From: Prolixibacteraceae bacterium
GTDB lineage: Bacteria > Bacteroidota > Bacteroidia > Bacteroidales > Prolixibacteraceae
Reading direction: 5' to 3'
DNA: 64,000 bases
NCBI GenBank assembly: GCA_003506435.1
Contig: DOAQ01000037.1
Location: 124,001-188,000, forward strand
Position 1 is the first letter of the stretch. The number at the start of each line of letters is the position of its first letter. Under the pieces are notes generated by a model. The model was not told the origin of the DNA. It saw nothing but the letters and a program-made list of their open reading frames with translations, and did not search any database. Below are positions 1 through 11,069 of this stretch, piece by piece. Both the position numbers and the translations under genes were made by a program.

Positions 1-427
1 ACTACCTTATGCTGCGTTGGGCGGAAACTCCCTCGGTGGTGAACGATAAGGAAAAACGAGGACTTGATCCTCGAAGGTGTGTATTGTCGAGCTGAATAAA
101 TTAAAACAACTATGAAGTCTCGTAAAAGCAAAGAGGAGATGTCGAAAGCGGATGTTTACGTAGGTGTCCGTTAAGAGTGTAAAGGAAACCTGATTACTGT
201 TTACACGACATCCGGGATAAAGTTGACAGGAAGGCAATACAGGGTTTTGTACGGAACAAGAGAAGTCGGTACTGCACGGTTAACCGCAAAGGGAAGCCGT
301 CATACAGGGATTGTATGAAGTATCGGTGGCAGACTAAGCCGTAGTAGTGATGAAACTTCTGTAACGGAAGCGGAGCGAAGGACTTAGCTTGTTTACATTT
401 CATTAATTACCAACAAGCAGTAATGCG

Positions 428-1654
428 ATGATTGACTATTATGAAATAAAATCACAGCCAATTACCAGGGTAATGGTTTTACAGGCATATAAGAAAGTAC
501 GAGCCAACAAAGGAAGCGGCGGCGTAGATGATATGGATTGGGAATGGTTGGACAACAACCAGAAAACCGAGCTGTACAAACTATGGAACCGGCTAACTTC
601 AGGCAGTTATTTCCCGATGCCTGTAAAAGAAGTACCCATCAAAAAGAAAGGCGGAGGCGAGCGTAAATTAGGCATCCCAACGCTATTGGACCGCATTGCA
701 CAACAAGTAGCCAAAACACATCTGGAACGCATTTTAGAACCACACTTTCACAACAGTTCGTTTGGATACCGGCCTGCAAGAAATTGCCATCAGGCGGTAG
801 CACAGGCAAACAGAAACACGTACGATCATGATTTTGTCATCGACATGGACATTAAAGGGTTCTTCGATAACATCGACCACGATTTGCTGATGAAAGCGGT
901 AAGGTTCTATTGCGGTGATAAATGGATTTTGCTATACGTTGAACGCTGGCTCAAAGCAGGGATTGTGCAACAGGACAGTACAACATATATAGATCGGCTG
1001 ACAGGAACTCCGCAAGGAGGGGTAATCAGTCCGCTACTTGCCAACCTGTTCCTGCACGTAAGTTTCGATAAATGGATGGAAATAAACCATCCGGAGAAAC
1101 CCTTTGAACGCTATGCCGACGATGTGGTGGTACATTGCAAAACGGAGAAACAGGCCATTTTTATGTTGAAACAAATCGGCGCACGTCTCCAAAAATGCAA
1201 ACTAACATTACATCCCGAAAAGACCAAAATTGTAAATGTTAGGGGAAAATCAGAAAAGAAATATCCAAAGAGTTATGATTTTCTGGGCTTCACCATTCGC
1301 CCACACTGGGTCAAAGTAAACAGCAAAATGATGCTGATGCCCAGTATATTCATGAGTCGGAAATCGAAGAGTAGCGTGATGGAAAAGTTCAGGGAACTGA
1401 ACATTCACAAACGAAGAAAACCGTTGGAAGTAATTGCAAGTGAGTTACGCCCCATTATACAGGGCATCATCAATTATTACTGCAAGTTTTCATCGAACCA
1501 TACAGCCGAAATCTGGTATCAGCTAAATTCAAGATTGCTTAAATGGGTAAAATGGGAGAAAGGACTTTACAAAAGGGCATCTTTGAGATGGCTGAAGAAA
1601 AAGCACAAGGAAACACCTTTACTTTTTCCGCACTGGCAATTGGTAAATCCGTAA
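428..1654 (+). CDS. ltrA: Group II intron reverse transcriptase/maturase
   Basis: Reverse transcriptase that helps splice its host intron RNA and copies it into DNA at a target site. The 408-residue protein has the RT core: FDNIDHDLL near residue 146, GTPQGGVISPLLANL at about 193-207 and the catalytic YADD box at 229-232. The group II maturase-specific (domain X/GIIM) region lies at about 320-395, with IIQGIINYY. It stops soon after, so it has no HNH endonuclease domain, which is usual for En-minus introns that insert at replication forks or hairpins. The ORF looks intact and sits in the domain IV position of the intron. ATG 428 is the first start after the intron leader. Confidence 0.95.
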   Translation: MIDYYEIKSQPITRVMVLQAYKKVRANKGSGGVDDMDWEWLDNNQKTELYKLWNRLTSGSYFPMPVKEVPIKKKGGGERKLGIPTLLDRIAQQVAKTHLERILEPHFHNSSFGYRPARNCHQAVAQANRNTYDHDFVIDMDIKGFFDNIDHDLLMKAVRFYCGDKWILLYVERWLKAGIVQQDSTTYIDRLTGTPQGGVISPLLANLFLHVSFDKWMEINHPEKPFERYADDVVVHCKTEKQAIFMLKQIGARLQKCKLTLHPEKTKIVNVRGKSEKKYPKSYDFLGFTIRPHWVKVNSKMMLMPSIFMSRKSKSSVMEKFRELNIHKRRKPLEVIASELRPIIQGIINYYCKFSSNHTAEIWYQLNSRLLKWVKWEKGLYKRASLRWLKKKHKETPLLFPHWQLVNP

Positions 1655-1684
1655 AGTAGCAATACTTTAGTGATGGAACAAGAA

Positions 1685-1758
1685 GAGCCGTGTGAAGCGA
1701 GAGTTTCAAGCACGGTTCCGTGAGAACATGAGGGTGAAATTCCCTTGCGTGACTCGAT
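1685..1758 (+). ncRNA. Group II intron ribozyme domains V and VI
   Basis: Positions 1685-1718 fold as domain V: GAGCCGTG pairs with CACGGTTC, a two-base AG bulge follows, then a short upper stem closed by a GAGA (GNRA) loop. The AGC catalytic triad is at 1686-1688. Positions about 1724-1758 form a domain VI-like hairpin ending in CGAT. An intact domain V argues that the intron can still splice. Confidence 0.85.
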
Positions 1759-1912
1759 TATAAATCATAAACAAAAGGCAAAGTAGAACAGATTATTATT
1801 AAAATTCACACCCTTTGATTAGTTAGCCAAATTAGCGAAATTCGTCTGCTAGATAAATCGTGACATTTAAGATGACATTCGTAGTGCCATGTAAAAATAA
1901 TGAATTTGCAAA

Positions 1913-2851
1913 ATGAAAATATTCATAAGCCACTCTTCAAAAGATAAAAGTATTATTGACAGTTTTATAACTAACATTTTAATTCTAGGCTGTGGAATAG
2001 ATGAAAATAATATCTTTTGTACTTCTGTTGAAGGATTAGGGATTAAGACCGGAGAAGACTTCAGAAGCCATATTTGGCAAAATCTTGTCAATTCTAATTA
2101 TTCTTTTCTATTGATTTCAAACAATTATAAGAGAAGTGATATCTGCTTAAATGAGATGGGTGCTTCTTGGGCATTGAAAGATATAAAAGTTAAACCGTTT
2201 TTACTTCCCGGAATGGATTTCAACTCTATTGGCACACTTTATAACGTGAAACATGTTACAAAAATAGCCGATCCTTATGCTTTAGATGAATTGTTCTCTG
2301 AAATAACAGAAGAAGCTCAAATTGAAAAGAAGATATCACGGTGGAATAAATCAAAAGAAGACTTCATTCATTACGTGAAAAGCATGGAATCAACCACTAC
2401 AGAATCTGTTTACCCTTCTCCTAGTGAATTCTTTGCTGAATTTGTCCAAGAAAATACAAGCTTAAATCATATCTTATTAAGATGTCACCCGACGCTATTA
2501 GATTGTAAGAAGATATTTAGCGAAAAATACTATAAAAGATGCTTTGAGATTTATTGCAACTTATATGTTGATCTTATAGAGAAACCTTTTGAACCACTCT
2601 ATCCAGAGCATAGATATTTTAGAATAAAAGAATCCACCACAATGGGAATTTTATCAGGGAATGATGACGTTCCAGGAGGGATGGTTGAAGCTGTCAAACA
2701 TGGAATTTTTAATTATAATAATATCAAATTTTATCGAGTTGAATTTTTGGAAAGTGAAAGCTCCCAATTCGGAATTAGCTATTACCCTTTTTGTTATGTA
2801 AATGGAAGATGGATATTCATTCCTCAACCATATTTTAAAGAAATATTATAA
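1913..2851 (+). CDS. TIR-domain protein
   Basis: A 312-residue protein whose first about 130 residues are a bacterial TIR domain. It opens with KIFISHSSKDK (strand A and BB-loop side), has LLISNNYKRSDICLNE near 66-81, and Glu81 in CLNEMGASW sits where the NAD-cleaving glutamate of enzymatic TIRs is found. The C-terminal part (about 140-312) is not one I recognise and may be the sensor or effector half. Bacterial TIR proteins of this size act in anti-phage defence (NADase effectors or cADPR-type signal makers) or in signalling. There is no obvious partner gene next to it; it sits alone between the intron and element backbone genes, as a cargo gene would. The AT-rich composition differs from the following backbone genes, which suggests separate acquisition. 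Confidence 0.8.
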   Translation: MKIFISHSSKDKSIIDSFITNILILGCGIDENNIFCTSVEGLGIKTGEDFRSHIWQNLVNSNYSFLLISNNYKRSDICLNEMGASWALKDIKVKPFLLPGMDFNSIGTLYNVKHVTKIADPYALDELFSEITEEAQIEKKISRWNKSKEDFIHYVKSMESTTTESVYPSPSEFFAEFVQENTSLNHILLRCHPTLLDCKKIFSEKYYKRCFEIYCNLYVDLIEKPFEPLYPEHRYFRIKESTTMGILSGNDDVPGGMVEAVKHGIFNYNNIKFYRVEFLESESSQFGISYYPFCYVNGRWIFIPQPYFKEIL

Positions 2852-2957
2852 TTATAGCTTAAAGTTAGGCGAATTATCTTTCAAGCGCCACACCTATCCC
2901 CATCAACGCCAAACACTGCCACCTTCGCTGAAAACCAATGATTTGAGTAAAAACAAG

Positions 2958-2994
2958 GATACATTAGCTTTTAAATTATTAAAACTAATGTATC
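2958..2994 (+). promoter_or_regulatory. Long hairpin abutting the next start codon
   Basis: GATACATTAG (2958-2967) is perfectly complementary to CTAATGTATC (2985-2994), and the interior TTTTAA/TTAAAA pairs as well, leaving one bulged C and a four-base loop. The 3' arm ends at the base before the ATG at 2995, so in mRNA the structure would cover the whole ribosome entry region. Control of translation is an inference. Confidence 0.55.
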
Positions 2995-4371
2995 ATGAAA
3001 CAAGAAATCAACGATCAGGAGGTATTACTGGTCAAAGAAAAAAACGAGAGCAAGCTAAGAGCAGTTAAAGGTTTTGATGAAAACGGCAAGCTGCAAACAG
3101 AACTTTCCAACCAAGCCAATGCCGCCAACTTTTTGAAAATCGAAAAGTACGGAAACCCTCTCGAAAACTTCTTTTCCAATTTTCACAGGCAATACCAGAA
3201 CCCGACCGAGTTTCGGTTTTTCAGGGTGCCTGCCGACCTGACGGAGAAAACTGCCGTTGTGCTGGAAAAGATGCTGCAAAATCCTGAGGTTCCGTCAAAC
3301 AAAGAAACCCTAAGTAAACACGAAGTCAAACCTGAGCAGTATCTTCAAAAAGAAGAAAAACATGGAAAGGCAACAAACCTGATTGATGAAAACAAGGTGG
3401 ACTGGTCACAACTGGAAAAACTTGGGATATCGAAAGACTTTCTGAAGAACACCAGGAACCTGGAGCCCATGCTGAATTTTCAGAAGTCGCCGGACTTAAT
3501 CCCCATTACCCTCAAAACAGACAACATCACCATTCACACCGACGCACGGTTGGCCTTCCGGCAGGATGAAGACGGGAACTTCAAAGTGGCTGTTCATGCC
3601 GTTCGAAGTAAACCAGAGCTGGATCGGCCGTATTTTGGTGTTACACTAACCGACGAAGACAAAACCAACCTGCTCCAAACCGGCAATGCGGGTCGGATTC
3701 TTCATCCGCAATACAAAGAAGGGGAAACAACGCCGGTATTTCTTTCCATCGACAAACTGACCAATGAACTGGTAGCAGCCCGCGCCGATAAAATAAACAT
3801 CCCTGAAGAGATAAAAGGGACTAAGCTGAACGAGAATCAGCGAAAGGAGCTGGCGGAAGGCAGGGCAGTTTTTGTGGAAGGCATGACAGCTCGCAGCGGA
3901 AAAGAGTTCAGCGCCTGGTTGCAGGTGGATGCCGATAAGCGGGGCATTGGCTTTCGTTTCGAGCCCAGGCAGGAACAAAATCAGAATGTAACCGACCAAA
4001 GACCAGTCCGCATTCCTGATTCACTGCTTGAAAAAGAACTGACCGAAGAGCAAAAGCAAAAGCTGGAAAGACGGGAGACCATTTATGTTACCGGGATGAA
4101 GGACAAGGAAGGCCAGGAGTTTAACGCTTACGTGAAGATCAACGACGAAAAGGGGAAGCTCGACTTCTACAAGTGGAACCCCGACAAAGCCCAATCCAAA
4201 GGCACAGAAATTACTCCTGATAACAACAGCAAAACCCAGGTGGCCGTGAATTCGGATGGCAAAACCGACGAAGCCACCAAACATCTGAAAGAACCTTTGG
4301 TTCGGGAACAGGTCAATCCAACCGAACAACAAGAAGAAAGAAGAAGCCACTCGAAAGCGCATTCGATGTAA
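2995..4371 (+). CDS. DUF4099/DUF3945 domain protein of conjugative elements
   Basis: A 458-residue protein typical of Bacteroidota conjugative transposons; its biochemical role is unknown. The middle (about 145-290) matches the DUF4099 type, with LGISKDFLKN and LPITLK-like strands. Two DUF3945-type repeats follow, around 280-325 (LNENQRKELAEGRAVFVEGM) and 343-390 (LTEEQKQKLERRETIYVTGM). They align well and are internal copies of one unit. The C-terminus is polar and low in complexity. ATG 2995 is chosen because the alignable N-terminus starts there; an overlapping ORF in another frame (2802-3068) is ignored. A strong terminator follows at 4403. Confidence 0.8.
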   Translation: MKQEINDQEVLLVKEKNESKLRAVKGFDENGKLQTELSNQANAANFLKIEKYGNPLENFFSNFHRQYQNPTEFRFFRVPADLTEKTAVVLEKMLQNPEVPSNKETLSKHEVKPEQYLQKEEKHGKATNLIDENKVDWSQLEKLGISKDFLKNTRNLEPMLNFQKSPDLIPITLKTDNITIHTDARLAFRQDEDGNFKVAVHAVRSKPELDRPYFGVTLTDEDKTNLLQTGNAGRILHPQYKEGETTPVFLSIDKLTNELVAARADKINIPEEIKGTKLNENQRKELAEGRAVFVEGMTARSGKEFSAWLQVDADKRGIGFRFEPRQEQNQNVTDQRPVRIPDSLLEKELTEEQKQKLERRETIYVTGMKDKEGQEFNAYVKINDEKGKLDFYKWNPDKAQSKGTEITPDNNSKTQVAVNSDGKTDEATKHLKEPLVREQVNPTEQQEERRSHSKAHSM

Positions 4372-4402
4372 TCGGGCAGATTGCTGCCTTTTCGATTAAT
4401 GC

Positions 4403-4434
4403 AAGACGTTCAGGAAACAACCTGAACGTCTTTT
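4403..4434 (+). terminator. Strong intrinsic terminator
   Basis: AAGACGTTCAGG (4403-4414) and CCTGAACGTCTT (4421-4432) form a perfect 12-bp stem with a six-base loop, followed by TTTT. It lies 31 bases after the stop of the DUF4099/DUF3945 gene and ends that transcript, so the next gene pair should have its own promoter. Confidence 0.85.
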
Positions 4435-4468
4435 CAAATTCAATTTTCACCATCAAAATCAAACAGCC

Positions 4469-4906
4469 ATGAATAATAACTATCCGGAATTGTCCTGGTT
4501 TAAACTGTCGCTTTTACATTTTTTTTATGAAAGCCATCCTGAGTTAACCGAAAATACAGACTTACTGAATGCCCGCAGCGACCTTGCTTCGAAGACTTAT
4601 TCCGAAGCAATAAAGAACGGGCACACCCAGCAGGAAGCCGAAGAATTGGCGCTCAAAGACCTGTATCACGGCCTTCACTTTTCGAAACACGATACACTGG
4701 TTACCATCCTCTGGAACGAGTTTTCAAGGGTTATTCCGATGGGGCTAGCCAAAGAGTTTGCTATTCGAATACTTCCAGAGGTTGAAAACATTTTTTCGAA
4801 GTACAAACTCACCGATGACTTTGCCTTTAGCCCGGAATTCAGCGGATTATACAACGAATTAACCGGTACAATCTCAATCTGGCTGGAAGACCATGAGCTT
4901 CAATAA
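4469..4906 (+). CDS. DUF1896 family protein
   Basis: A 145-residue acidic cytoplasmic protein that fits the DUF1896 family in length and pattern: [19 protein letters not shown] at the start, then an R-x3-A-x3-Y-x2-A region and the [17 protein letters not shown] block. The family is found almost only on Bacteroidota mobile elements and has no known activity. Its end overlaps the start of the methylase-helicase gene by 14 bases, so the two are probably translationally coupled and may act together. Confidence 0.75.
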   Translation: MNNNYPELSWFKLSLLHFFYESHPELTENTDLLNARSDLASKTYSEAIKNGHTQQEAEELALKDLYHGLHFSKHDTLVTILWNEFSRVIPMGLAKEFAIRILPEVENIFSKYKLTDDFAFSPEFSGLYNELTGTISIWLEDHELQ

Positions 4907-7900
4907 AGAAAAACATCTTCGGGCCAATATTGAGGCAATAAAACTTGCCCTTCAGCTTGAAAAGGAGAACCGGAGCCCGACCACAGAAGAACGGGATGCC
5001 CTGAAACGATATTCCGGGTTTGGGGCTTTAAAATGTATCCTCAACCCGGCAGAAAGCCTGTCCGACATTGCCTACTGGCCAAACTCAGAAGTCGGATTAT
5101 TCCCGTTGGTAACCGAATTACACGATGTACTGAAATGGCATTCCCGGTCGGAGCAGGAATACAAACAATACCTGGGCAGCCTGAAAAATTCTATTCTGTC
5201 TGCTTTTTACACTCCTCCTGAAATAGTCCAGGTTCTTGCTGAAACGCTGAAACAAAGTCAAGCTTCTCCCGGAAGTTTTCTTGACCCTTCAGCCGGTACA
5301 GGAGTATTTATCTCTGTGTTTAAAAAACAGAATGAAGGGCTTTCAGTAACCGGTTTTGAAAAGGATTTGATCACTGGCAAAATATTGTCCAAACTTTACC
5401 CGGAAGACAAAATCAGGATTACTGGTTTTGAAGAGATTGAAAGCCGCCACAACAATCCTTTCGATGTGGTTTCTTCGAATATTCCGTTTGGGGATGTGGC
5501 GACTTTTGACACTTCGTTTTTGAAAAGCCGGGACAAGATAAAACAACAGGCTTCCCGAAGTATCCACAATTATTTCTTTCTAAAAGGAATGGAAACGCTT
5601 CGCGAAGGCGGGCTTCTGGCTTTTATCACTTCGCAGGGAGTAATGAACTCGCCACAGAACGAACCAGTGCGCCAACGACTAATGGATAACACCCGGTTGG
5701 TTTCGGCGGTGCGATTGCCCAATAACCTTTTCAGCGATTATGCCGGAACGGAGGTAGGCAGCGATTTGATTATCCTTCAAAAGGATTCAGCAAAAAACCG
5801 GCTAACACCCAAAGAGAAAGATTTTATCCGAAGCGAAAAGCTTTCCGGCGGAGTGTTCAACAACAACTATTTCAATAATCTGCAAAGAGTAGTTCACACC
5901 GAAGGGTTTATGGATACCGATCCGTATGGAAAACCGGCGCAGATTTTTATTCACAGTGACGGAACCCGTGGAATAGCCATGGATATGCGCATAATGCTGG
6001 AAGCTGATTTCAGGGAAAGGCTTAATGTTGATTTATTTCATCAAACCGCTTCCGGCAAAAGATCAATGATGGTAACAGTCCCGAACAGGATTGAGAACAA
6101 GATAACCGAATCAGACCCAGTACTCACTTTATACGACCTCTTTGGTTTTAGCCAGGAGGAACGTAGCCAGCAAAATCCAAACCGGAAACGGAATGGCGCA
6201 AAGCCCCAGGCGCAGCAACTGAACCTGTTTCCGCAACCAATCCCGGTGAACGGGAAACAAATCAAAGAAACTGTCCCCTCAAAACCGGATATCAGGCCAT
6301 TCCAGGGAGAGCTGCTTAGTCATCACAAAACCGGTTCACTGGTTAAAGACCGGAACCAGTTTGGATTTTTAAAAGAGCGTGATGGTGAGACGGCAACATT
6401 TGAACGGTTGAAACTGAATCCTGCACAGGAAGCAAAAGCTTTGCTTTTTATTCAAATCAGGGACACTTACCTCCAGTTGTACAACAATGAGGCCGTCAGT
6501 TTTAAGGAAGACACAGTAACCCGTAACCTTCTGAACAGTTATTATGACGATTTTATCCGAAAGTATGGAAACCTCAACGACCCCAAAAATCTTGGGTTGC
6601 TGAAAATGGATTCCGGTGCCAATGAAGTGCTTGCGCTGGAACGGGGTGTAAACGGAGAACTGGTAAAAGCCGATATTTTTCACCAGCCTGTCGCGTTTAA
6701 TGCCAGAGAACTGGAGCGGGTGGAAACTGCAGAAGAAGCGCTTGCCGCCTCACTGAATAGGTATGGTGAGGTAAGAATAGATTACATGCTGTCCCTGCTG
6801 GACGAAAAAAGCCGGGAAGAACTGGTTCAGGAACTTCACGGAAGGATGTATTTTAACCCGCTCATTCAGAACTACGAAGCAGCCGACAAATTTATTGCCG
6901 GAAATGTAGTCGAGAAGGTCAGTGATATTGAACGTTACCTTTCACGACATCAAAATGATGCCGCCGCACAGGAATCGTTAAAAGCATTGCAAAATGCCAT
7001 TCCCCGCCCCATCCCTTTTGAAGAACTGGACTTCAATTTTGGGGAACGCTGGATTCCTACAAACATTTATAGCCAATACGCTTCACACCTGTTTAAAACG
7101 GGTGTTGATATTCATTATTCGGAGTCTGTTGACGAATTTTCGGTAAGGGCCCAGTTTACCAATGCCAATATCTACGAGAAGTATGCGGTCAAATCGCAAA
7201 GCCGCCTGTACGACGGAATTGCCCTGATGAAACATGCACTCCTGAATACCACACCCGACATCACCAAAACCATTGTTGTCGACGACAAAGAGGTAAAAGT
7301 CAGGGACGGTGAAGCCATCCAACTGGCAAACAGCAAAATCGACGAAATACGAAACGGCTTTACTGACTGGCTGAATGAACAAAGCCCGGCATTTAAACAA
7401 AACCTGTCCGGATTATACAATTCAACCTACAACTGTTATGTACGCCCGAAATACGACGGTTCACACCAGACTTTTCCCGGACTTGACCTGAAAGTGTTGG
7501 GTATCCCCAGTTTGTATTCCAGCCAGAAAGATGCTATCTGGATGCTGAAACAAAACGGTGGCGGGATATGCGACCACGAAGTAGGTTCCGGCAAAACGCT
7601 AATTATGTGCTGCGCCGCCTATGAAATGAAACGTTTGCAACTGGCCAATAAACCTATGATTGTTGGACTAAAGGCCAATATCCACGAAATCTCCCAAACC
7701 TTCATAACTGCTTACCCCCATGCCAAAGTCCTGTATCCGGGGAAACAAGACTTTAGCCCTGATAAACGAATGAAAATCTTCAATGAAATAAAAAACAACT
7801 CCTGGGACGCGGTTATTCTGACCCACGAACAGTTTGCGATGATACCTCAGTCGCCCGAAGTACAAAAGCAAATTTTGCAGGCAGAGCTTGACAGCGTGGA

Positions 7901-10124
7901 AGAAAACCTTGAAATCGTTAGAAGACAAGGAGGAGAAGTTTCGCGCGGAATGCTGAAAGGCTTGGTAAAACGGCAGCAAAACCTTGAAGTGACACTGAAA
8001 TCCATCACCTACAATATTGAAAACCGGAAAGATGATGTGGTTGATTTTAAGATGATGGGAATAGACCATTTGTTTATAGATGAAAGCCATCGGTTCAAAA
8101 ACCTGATGTTCAACACCCGTCACGACAGGGTTGCCGGGATGGGCAACCCGCAGGGCAGCCAGCGGTCATTGAATATGCTGTTTGCCATCCGGACTATTCA
8201 GGAGCGTACCGGCAAAGATTTGGGAGCAAGTTTTTTATCGGGAACAACCATTTCCAATTCGCTGACCGAATTGTTCCTCCTGTTTAAATACCTCCGCCCT
8301 AAAGAAATAGATCGTCAGCAGATTAAGACCTTTGATGCCTGGGCTGCTGTTTATGCGAAAAAGACCACCGATTATGAATTCTCGATAACCAACGAGATTG
8401 TTCAGAAAGAACGCTTCCGCTATTTTATCAAGGTTCCGGAACTGGCAGCTTTTTACAATGAAATTACCGATTACCGGACAGCAAAAGACATTGGGATCGA
8501 CCGTCCTGAAAAAGCTGAAATACTGCATAATATTCCACCAACCCCTCAGCAGGAACAGTTTATCCAAAAGCTGGTGGCGTTTGCCAAAAACGGCGATGCA
8601 ACAATCCTTGGACGGGCACCGCTCTCGGAACAGGAGGAACGGGCAAAAATGCTGATTGCAACTGACTATGCCCGCAAGATGTCGCTGGACATGCGGATGA
8701 TCAGCCCGCATTACGATGACCATGTGGACAATAAATCATCGCATTGTGCCGCTAAGATCGCTTCGTATTACCGTCAATACAGCGATTACAAAGGAACCCA
8801 GTTTGTTTTTTCTGATCTGGGGACTTACAAGCCGGGCGAGTGGACTCCTTACAGCGAAATCAAACGAAAGCTGGTTGAAGACCATCGTATTCCTGCTCAC
8901 GAAATACGGTTCATTCAGGAAGCCAAAACAGAGAATGCACGAAAAAACATGATTGAAGCGATGAACGAAGGTCGTATCCGCGTACTGTTTGGCTCGACAG
9001 ATATGCTTGGTACTGGTGTTAATGCCCAGAAACGTGCAGTAGCCATTCATCACCTGGATTCTCCCTGGCGGCCATCCGACCTAGAACAACGGGAAGGTAG
9101 GGCAATCCGAAAAGGCAACGAGATTGCCAAGTTTTTTGCCGATAACAAGGTGGATGTGATTATCTATGCTGTTGAGAAAAGCCTAGACTCCTATAAATTC
9201 AACCTGCTGCATAACAAGCAGCTCTTCATTCGACAGCTAAAAACCAACAGCCTTGGGAAAAGGACCATTGATGAAGGCAGTATAGATGAGAAATCGGGTA
9301 TGAATTTTTCGGAGTATGTTGCCATTCTTTCCGGCAATACGGATTTATTGGAAAAGGCTAAACTGGAAAAGCAGATCATAGCGCTTGAAAGCGAACGACA
9401 GGCTTTTAACCGGAGTAAGTCTTCTGCCAGGTTCCGGTTGGAAGATATTCAGCTAAGTATTGACAAAAGCTCGGAGACGATTTCGAGAATGCAAAAAGAC
9501 TGGGATTTGCTTACCAGCAGGATTAAAAAAGATGAGTTCGGGAACATTCTGAACCCGGTTCTGTTGGACGGGGTAAAAGGCTCCGATCCCAAAGAAATTG
9601 GAGTAAAACTGAATGAAATCAGCGAAAGCGCCCGAACCAATGAAGAATACCGAAAAATCGGCAGCCTGTACGGGTTTCATATCCTTGTTAAAACCGAGTC
9701 GAGCATGAAAGAGGGCTTTGATTTTAAAGAAAACCGTTTTTTCGTGGAAGGAGAAAGCGGGATCAAATATACTTACAACAACGGCCATATTGCCAAAGAC
9801 CCGAAACTGGCAGCAACCAGTTTTTTGAAGGCTTTGGAACGCATTCCATTTTTAATCGACAACCAGACACGCCTAACAGAGAAAGCGGCAATCGACATTC
9901 CTGTCCTGAAAGAAGTGGTAAACAGTCAGTGGAGAAAGGAAGAGGAACTCCGAAAATTAAAAAGTGATTTGGCGGCGTTGGACAGGCGGATTCAGGCAAC
10001 TATTGGAGAAAATTCCGGAACCCCAGTAAATGGAAACAAGCATAAAATCTTATCGACTTCCAATTTTTCCAATGAAAAGAATGCGGTTGAAGTTGCTGAG
10101 CCCAAAGCACAATTTAGAATCTAA
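4893..10124 (+). CDS. Giant N6-adenine DNA methylase / SNF2-type helicase
   Basis: A 1,743-residue fusion found on Bacteroidota conjugative elements and similar to phage DarB-type proteins. The N-terminal half carries an adenine methyltransferase: [10 protein letters not shown] near 106, the SAM-binding [11 protein letters not shown] near 130, and NIPFG near 195 in place of the usual NPPF/Y catalytic box. The C-terminal half is a superfamily 2 helicase: Walker A HEVGSGKT near 895, the DEAD-like IDESHRFKN near 1063, and the motif VI region [13 protein letters not shown] near 1398. The last about 250 residues are helical and charged. A likely role is to protect or process element DNA on entry into a new host, but this is inferred. 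The ORF is intact. Confidence 0.9.
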   Translation: MSFNKEKHLRANIEAIKLALQLEKENRSPTTEERDALKRYSGFGALKCILNPAESLSDIAYWPNSEVGLFPLVTELHDVLKWHSRSEQEYKQYLGSLKNSILSAFYTPPEIVQVLAETLKQSQASPGSFLDPSAGTGVFISVFKKQNEGLSVTGFEKDLITGKILSKLYPEDKIRITGFEEIESRHNNPFDVVSSNIPFGDVATFDTSFLKSRDKIKQQASRSIHNYFFLKGMETLREGGLLAFITSQGVMNSPQNEPVRQRLMDNTRLVSAVRLPNNLFSDYAGTEVGSDLIILQKDSAKNRLTPKEKDFIRSEKLSGGVFNNNYFNNLQRVVHTEGFMDTDPYGKPAQIFIHSDGTRGIAMDMRIMLEADFRERLNVDLFHQTASGKRSMMVTVPNRIENKITESDPVLTLYDLFGFSQEERSQQNPNRKRNGAKPQAQQLNLFPQPIPVNGKQIKETVPSKPDIRPFQGELLSHHKTGSLVKDRNQFGFLKERDGETATFERLKLNPAQEAKALLFIQIRDTYLQLYNNEAVSFKEDTVTRNLLNSYYDDFIRKYGNLNDPKNLGLLKMDSGANEVLALERGVNGELVKADIFHQPVAFNARELERVETAEEALAASLNRYGEVRIDYMLSLLDEKSREELVQELHGRMYFNPLIQNYEAADKFIAGNVVEKVSDIERYLSRHQNDAAAQESLKALQNAIPRPIPFEELDFNFGERWIPTNIYSQYASHLFKTGVDIHYSESVDEFSVRAQFTNANIYEKYAVKSQSRLYDGIALMKHALLNTTPDITKTIVVDDKEVKVRDGEAIQLANSKIDEIRNGFTDWLNEQSPAFKQNLSGLYNSTYNCYVRPKYDGSHQTFPGLDLKVLGIPSLYSSQKDAIWMLKQNGGGICDHEVGSGKTLIMCCAAYEMKRLQLANKPMIVGLKANIHEISQTFITAYPHAKVLYPGKQDFSPDKRMKIFNEIKNNSWDAVILTHEQFAMIPQSPEVQKQILQAELDSVEENLEIVRRQGGEVSRGMLKGLVKRQQNLEVTLKSITYNIENRKDDVVDFKMMGIDHLFIDESHRFKNLMFNTRHDRVAGMGNPQGSQRSLNMLFAIRTIQERTGKDLGASFLSGTTISNSLTELFLLFKYLRPKEIDRQQIKTFDAWAAVYAKKTTDYEFSITNEIVQKERFRYFIKVPELAAFYNEITDYRTAKDIGIDRPEKAEILHNIPPTPQQEQFIQKLVAFAKNGDATILGRAPLSEQEERAKMLIATDYARKMSLDMRMISPHYDDHVDNKSSHCAAKIASYYRQYSDYKGTQFVFSDLGTYKPGEWTPYSEIKRKLVEDHRIPAHEIRFIQEAKTENARKNMIEAMNEGRIRVLFGSTDMLGTGVNAQKRAVAIHHLDSPWRPSDLEQREGRAIRKGNEIAKFFADNKVDVIIYAVEKSLDSYKFNLLHNKQLFIRQLKTNSLGKRTIDEGSIDEKSGMNFSEYVAILSGNTDLLEKAKLEKQIIALESERQAFNRSKSSARFRLEDIQLSIDKSSETISRMQKDWDLLTSRIKKDEFGNILNPVLLDGVKGSDPKEIGVKLNEISESARTNEEYRKIGSLYGFHILVKTESSMKEGFDFKENRFFVEGESGIKYTYNNGHIAKDPKLAATSFLKALERIPFLIDNQTRLTEKAAIDIPVLKEVVNSQWRKEEELRKLKSDLAALDRRIQATIGENSGTPVNGNKHKILSTSNFSNEKNAVEVAEPKAQFRI

Positions 10125-10150
10125 ATTTGTAGAAAACAACCCTTTTTTTA

Positions 10151-10435
10151 TTACGTTTTCGAAAAACCTTTTTGAATGAATTGATGAACATCAGATTCAA
10201 GGTAGTATGTTTTTTTACCAATTCGTTTATAAGGTAATTTGCCGGAGCTACGAAGTCTTTGTAATGTTCTTTTGCTAACTTTTAATAGCAGGCAAAGATC
10301 CTGATTATCTAACAGAATTTCATCGTTAATTTTATTTTCAGAATTGGATAATCTGTCAATCTTTTTGTTGACCGACTCAAAATGTGATACAAGGCGGTTC
10401 ATCCAGGATTCAAAATATTTCTGATCGATATACAT
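10151..10435 (-). CDS. Helix-turn-helix (HTH_17/excisionase-like) protein
   Basis: A 94-residue protein whose C-terminal half is a winged HTH of the MerR/excisionase kind: DLCLLLKVSKRTLQRLRSSG, then LPYKRIGKKTYYLESDVHQF. The N-terminal half is helical and polar. Small proteins of this type are numerous on Bacteroidota conjugative elements, where they regulate excision or transfer genes. It is convergent with the methylase-helicase gene, 26 bases from its stop. Its own promoter should lie in the long gene-free stretch to the right. Confidence 0.8.
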   Translation of the reverse strand: MYIDQKYFESWMNRLVSHFESVNKKIDRLSNSENKINDEILLDNQDLCLLLKVSKRTLQRLRSSGKLPYKRIGKKTYYLESDVHQFIQKGFSKT

Positions 10436-11069
10436 CTAAAACTTGTTTATTCCTTATTGGTAGTCGTTACTGCAAATATCAGGTTTGCCCATGAAAGAAA
10501 TTCATAAGGTGATCCTAAGGTGGGTGTTTTATATAGTTCAATAAGTTTAGATTCCTATGAAATATTTTAAAAGCCGTCTTGGCTCGGTTTAATTTACTTG
10601 ATCCTGACAATTAAAAAAACCGAAACAATTGGCTTGGTCTTACATTTTTATTCGTGAAAGTTGATAGCGAGTACGGTTAAACTGCCGTTTTTTTTGTCTT
10701 AACATTATATAATTGAGCTAAAATAAGAATGAGTGGAGAAAAAAAAGTAAATATCCCGTCCTTGAACTCAGCTACTTCCTTAAATGGGTCCGAATAGTTC
10801 GTATCATTATTGACGTGACAGATTTTGATTCCATTCAAAATTGCAACCTTCAAAACTGATTTGGTATCAATAGGTTGTCAGGTACGGTTTTTTTTATAGT
10901 TAAGCAAGATAAACCACATGGTAATAATTGATAATCAAGAAAATTGGTCGAAGGGAAATAATTGGGATTATAGTTTTAGATGGATTCAACAGGGATAAGG
11001 CTTCAGATCAGATTGGACCAATCTTTCAGAAAATCATAAAGTAAAAATTCAAAATATTTTGTTTCAGCG
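10436..11069. other. Gene-free, AT-rich stretch
   Basis: About 630 bases without a credible ORF on either strand. It must hold the promoter of the HTH gene at 10435. Two places have a GTACGGTT stretch near a run of eight T (about 10670-10697 and 10881-10897); the first could form a weak ACGG/CCGT hairpin before the T run, too weak to call a terminator. I see no tRNA, repeat array or clear pseudogene. Confidence 0.5.

Larger units (their letters stand above)
1..1758 (+). mobile_element. Group II intron, 5' end outside window
   Basis: The maturase ORF is flanked by intron RNA sequence. Upstream (1-427) lies non-coding sequence of the kind seen in domains I-IV, including a stretch around 340-390 typical of Bacteroidota group II introns. 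Downstream, a canonical domain V (1685-1718) and a domain VI-like hairpin follow, and the intron probably ends at about 1758 in ...CGAT (AY end). The conserved GTGYG 5' end is not in the window, so the intron begins further left and the interrupted locus cannot be named. Insertion inside or beside the conjugative element is the usual setting. Confidence 0.85.

Noticed and set aside
2802..3068. Open frame bridging the TIR and DUF4099 genes
   Set aside because: It overlaps both real genes, is rich in basic low-complexity sequence and resembles nothing known.
7668..8123. Long open frames opposite the methylase-helicase gene
   Set aside because: They lie antisense to a gene with clear motifs throughout and show no protein-like pattern.
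10670..10697. Possible terminator before a T run
   Set aside because: The stem has only four pairs and no gene ends there.
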